From assembly GCA_001464895.1 (NCBI GenBank), contig LNEE01000042.1, positions 1-63,742 of the forward strand: 63,742 bases of DNA. The letters run 5' to 3'. Shown piece after piece: positions 63,372 through 63,742 of this stretch; the stretch's first letter is position 1; the number at the start of each line of letters is the position of its first letter. Origin of the DNA: Betaproteobacteria bacterium Ga0077532. Its GTDB lineage: Bacteria; Pseudomonadota; Gammaproteobacteria; Burkholderiales; Ga0077523. The notes beneath the pieces were generated by a model. It saw only the letters and a list, made by a program, of their open reading frames with translations, ran no database searches and was not told the origin of the DNA. The position numbers were made by a program, and so were the translations under genes.

Positions 63372-63742
63372 TCAGGGCATGAACCAGTGGTAGTCGCCGG
63401 TGTAGCCCACTTCGCGGAAAAAAGCCTTCCATTCATCGACGTGCATGATGGTCTTCGCCGTGAGGTTCCACGCGAACATCCGCTCCTTCTCCGCGTCGTC
63501 GCGGTACGCATCGACGGTGATGAAGGCATGCCCCCGGCTCACGCGCATGATCTCCCTCAGGGCGGTGGCGCAATCGTCGCGATCGAGGTTGTGCACCGTG
63601 GTCACCGAGATCACGACGTCGAACGACTTGTCGGGGAAAGGCAGCGCGGATTCACAGAGTAAGTGCAACACCTTCGTCAACAGAGTGGGGAGCGACGATA
63701 CTGGGCGCCTCCTCATTCGGCTAGGAAAGGGGTTGCAACCAT
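63372..63742 (-). CDS. C-terminal part of a SAM-dependent methyltransferase (truncated by window edge)
   Basis: About 120 residues, open to the window edge. The strand-4 block ESALPFPDKSFDVVISVTTV is typical of class I methyltransferases, followed by HNLDRDDCATALREIMRVS. The part before it (MRRRPVSSLPTLLTKVLHLL) does not look like the normal core that should precede it, and the DNA there is less GC-rich. The SAM-binding motif I must lie outside the window or be lost. It is 3 bp from the E1 alpha gene. Confidence 0.65.
   Translation of the reverse strand, partial: GCNPFPSRMRRRPVSSLPTLLTKVLHLLCESALPFPDKSFDVVISVTTVHNLDRDDCATALREIMRVSRGHAFITVDAYRDDAEKERMFAWNLTAKTIMHVDEWKAFFREVGYTGDYHWFMP

Overview
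This is high-GC DNA that reads like an environmental betaproteobacterium. The clues are two secreted proteins with PEP-CTERM tails, a LysM/FecR gene followed by a CHASE2-GGDEF-EAL gene and pseudopilin-like genes, a benzoate-CoA-ligase-type operon, and REP-type palindromes of the GTCGGGC and TGTAGGAGCGG kinds. This placement is an inference; there is no rRNA, tRNA or other marker gene in the window. I saw no CRISPR array, prophage or insertion sequence.

Positions 1-12,000 hold ordinary metabolic and envelope genes, nearly all on the minus strand. They begin with a five-copy tandem array of ~130-bp palindromic units. After it come a secreted cyclase-family protein, a small zinc-ribbon protein, a PEP-CTERM alkaline phosphatase, a PEP-CTERM kelch-type protein, and a GMC oxidoreductase with its Tat-exported small subunit. 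Last is a three-gene set for aromatic or organic acids: alpha/beta hydrolase, benzoate-CoA-ligase-like enzyme and RraA-like aldolase. Positions 12,051-18,774 are a plus-strand operon (LysM-FecR protein, CHASE2-PAS-GGDEF-EAL protein, two pseudopilin-like proteins), which looks like an envelope-sensing and cyclic-di-GMP module.

From 19,048 to the end, almost everything is surface-polysaccharide biosynthesis. Block A (21,117-46,163, minus strand) is a very tightly packed run of genes, most joined by 4-bp stop/start overlaps. It encodes a Wzx-like flippase, an O-antigen polymerase or ligase, a WbpV/WbpL/WbpM-like initiation set, several GT2/GT4 glycosyltransferases, methyltransferases and a five-gene CDP-sugar cassette. 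That cassette (rfbF, rfbG, C-methyltransferase, RmlC-like epimerase, RmlD-like reductase) predicts a 3-C-methyl-branched 6-deoxy sugar. Block A also holds a kinase/nucleotidyltransferase fusion with its domains in the reverse order to HldE, a sugar-1-phosphate nucleotidyltransferase, an alcohol dehydrogenase and a PhyH-type dioxygenase.

Between the two minus-strand blocks is a mixed-orientation accessory segment (46,453-52,281). It has two tandem paralogous proteins that pair a helical-repeat region with a sulfotransferase-like domain, a second PhyH-type dioxygenase and an OafA-type acyltransferase. Block B (52,345-63,742, minus strand) has a TPR-TIGR04372 glycosyltransferase, a second C-methyltransferase-type protein, an 850-residue internally duplicated protein of unknown function, a Wzm/Wzt-type ABC exporter, an RmlD-like reductase, a methyltransferase, a thiamine-diphosphate E1 alpha/beta pair with no E2 or E3, and the start-truncated end of another methyltransferase.

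Taken together, the locus probably builds and exports a heavily decorated surface glycan carrying deoxy, branched, methylated, acylated and possibly sulfated groups. It has parts of both a Wzx/Wzy and an ABC-transporter export route. The least explained parts are the paired sulfotransferase-like proteins, the duplicated 850-residue protein and the orphan E1 pair.
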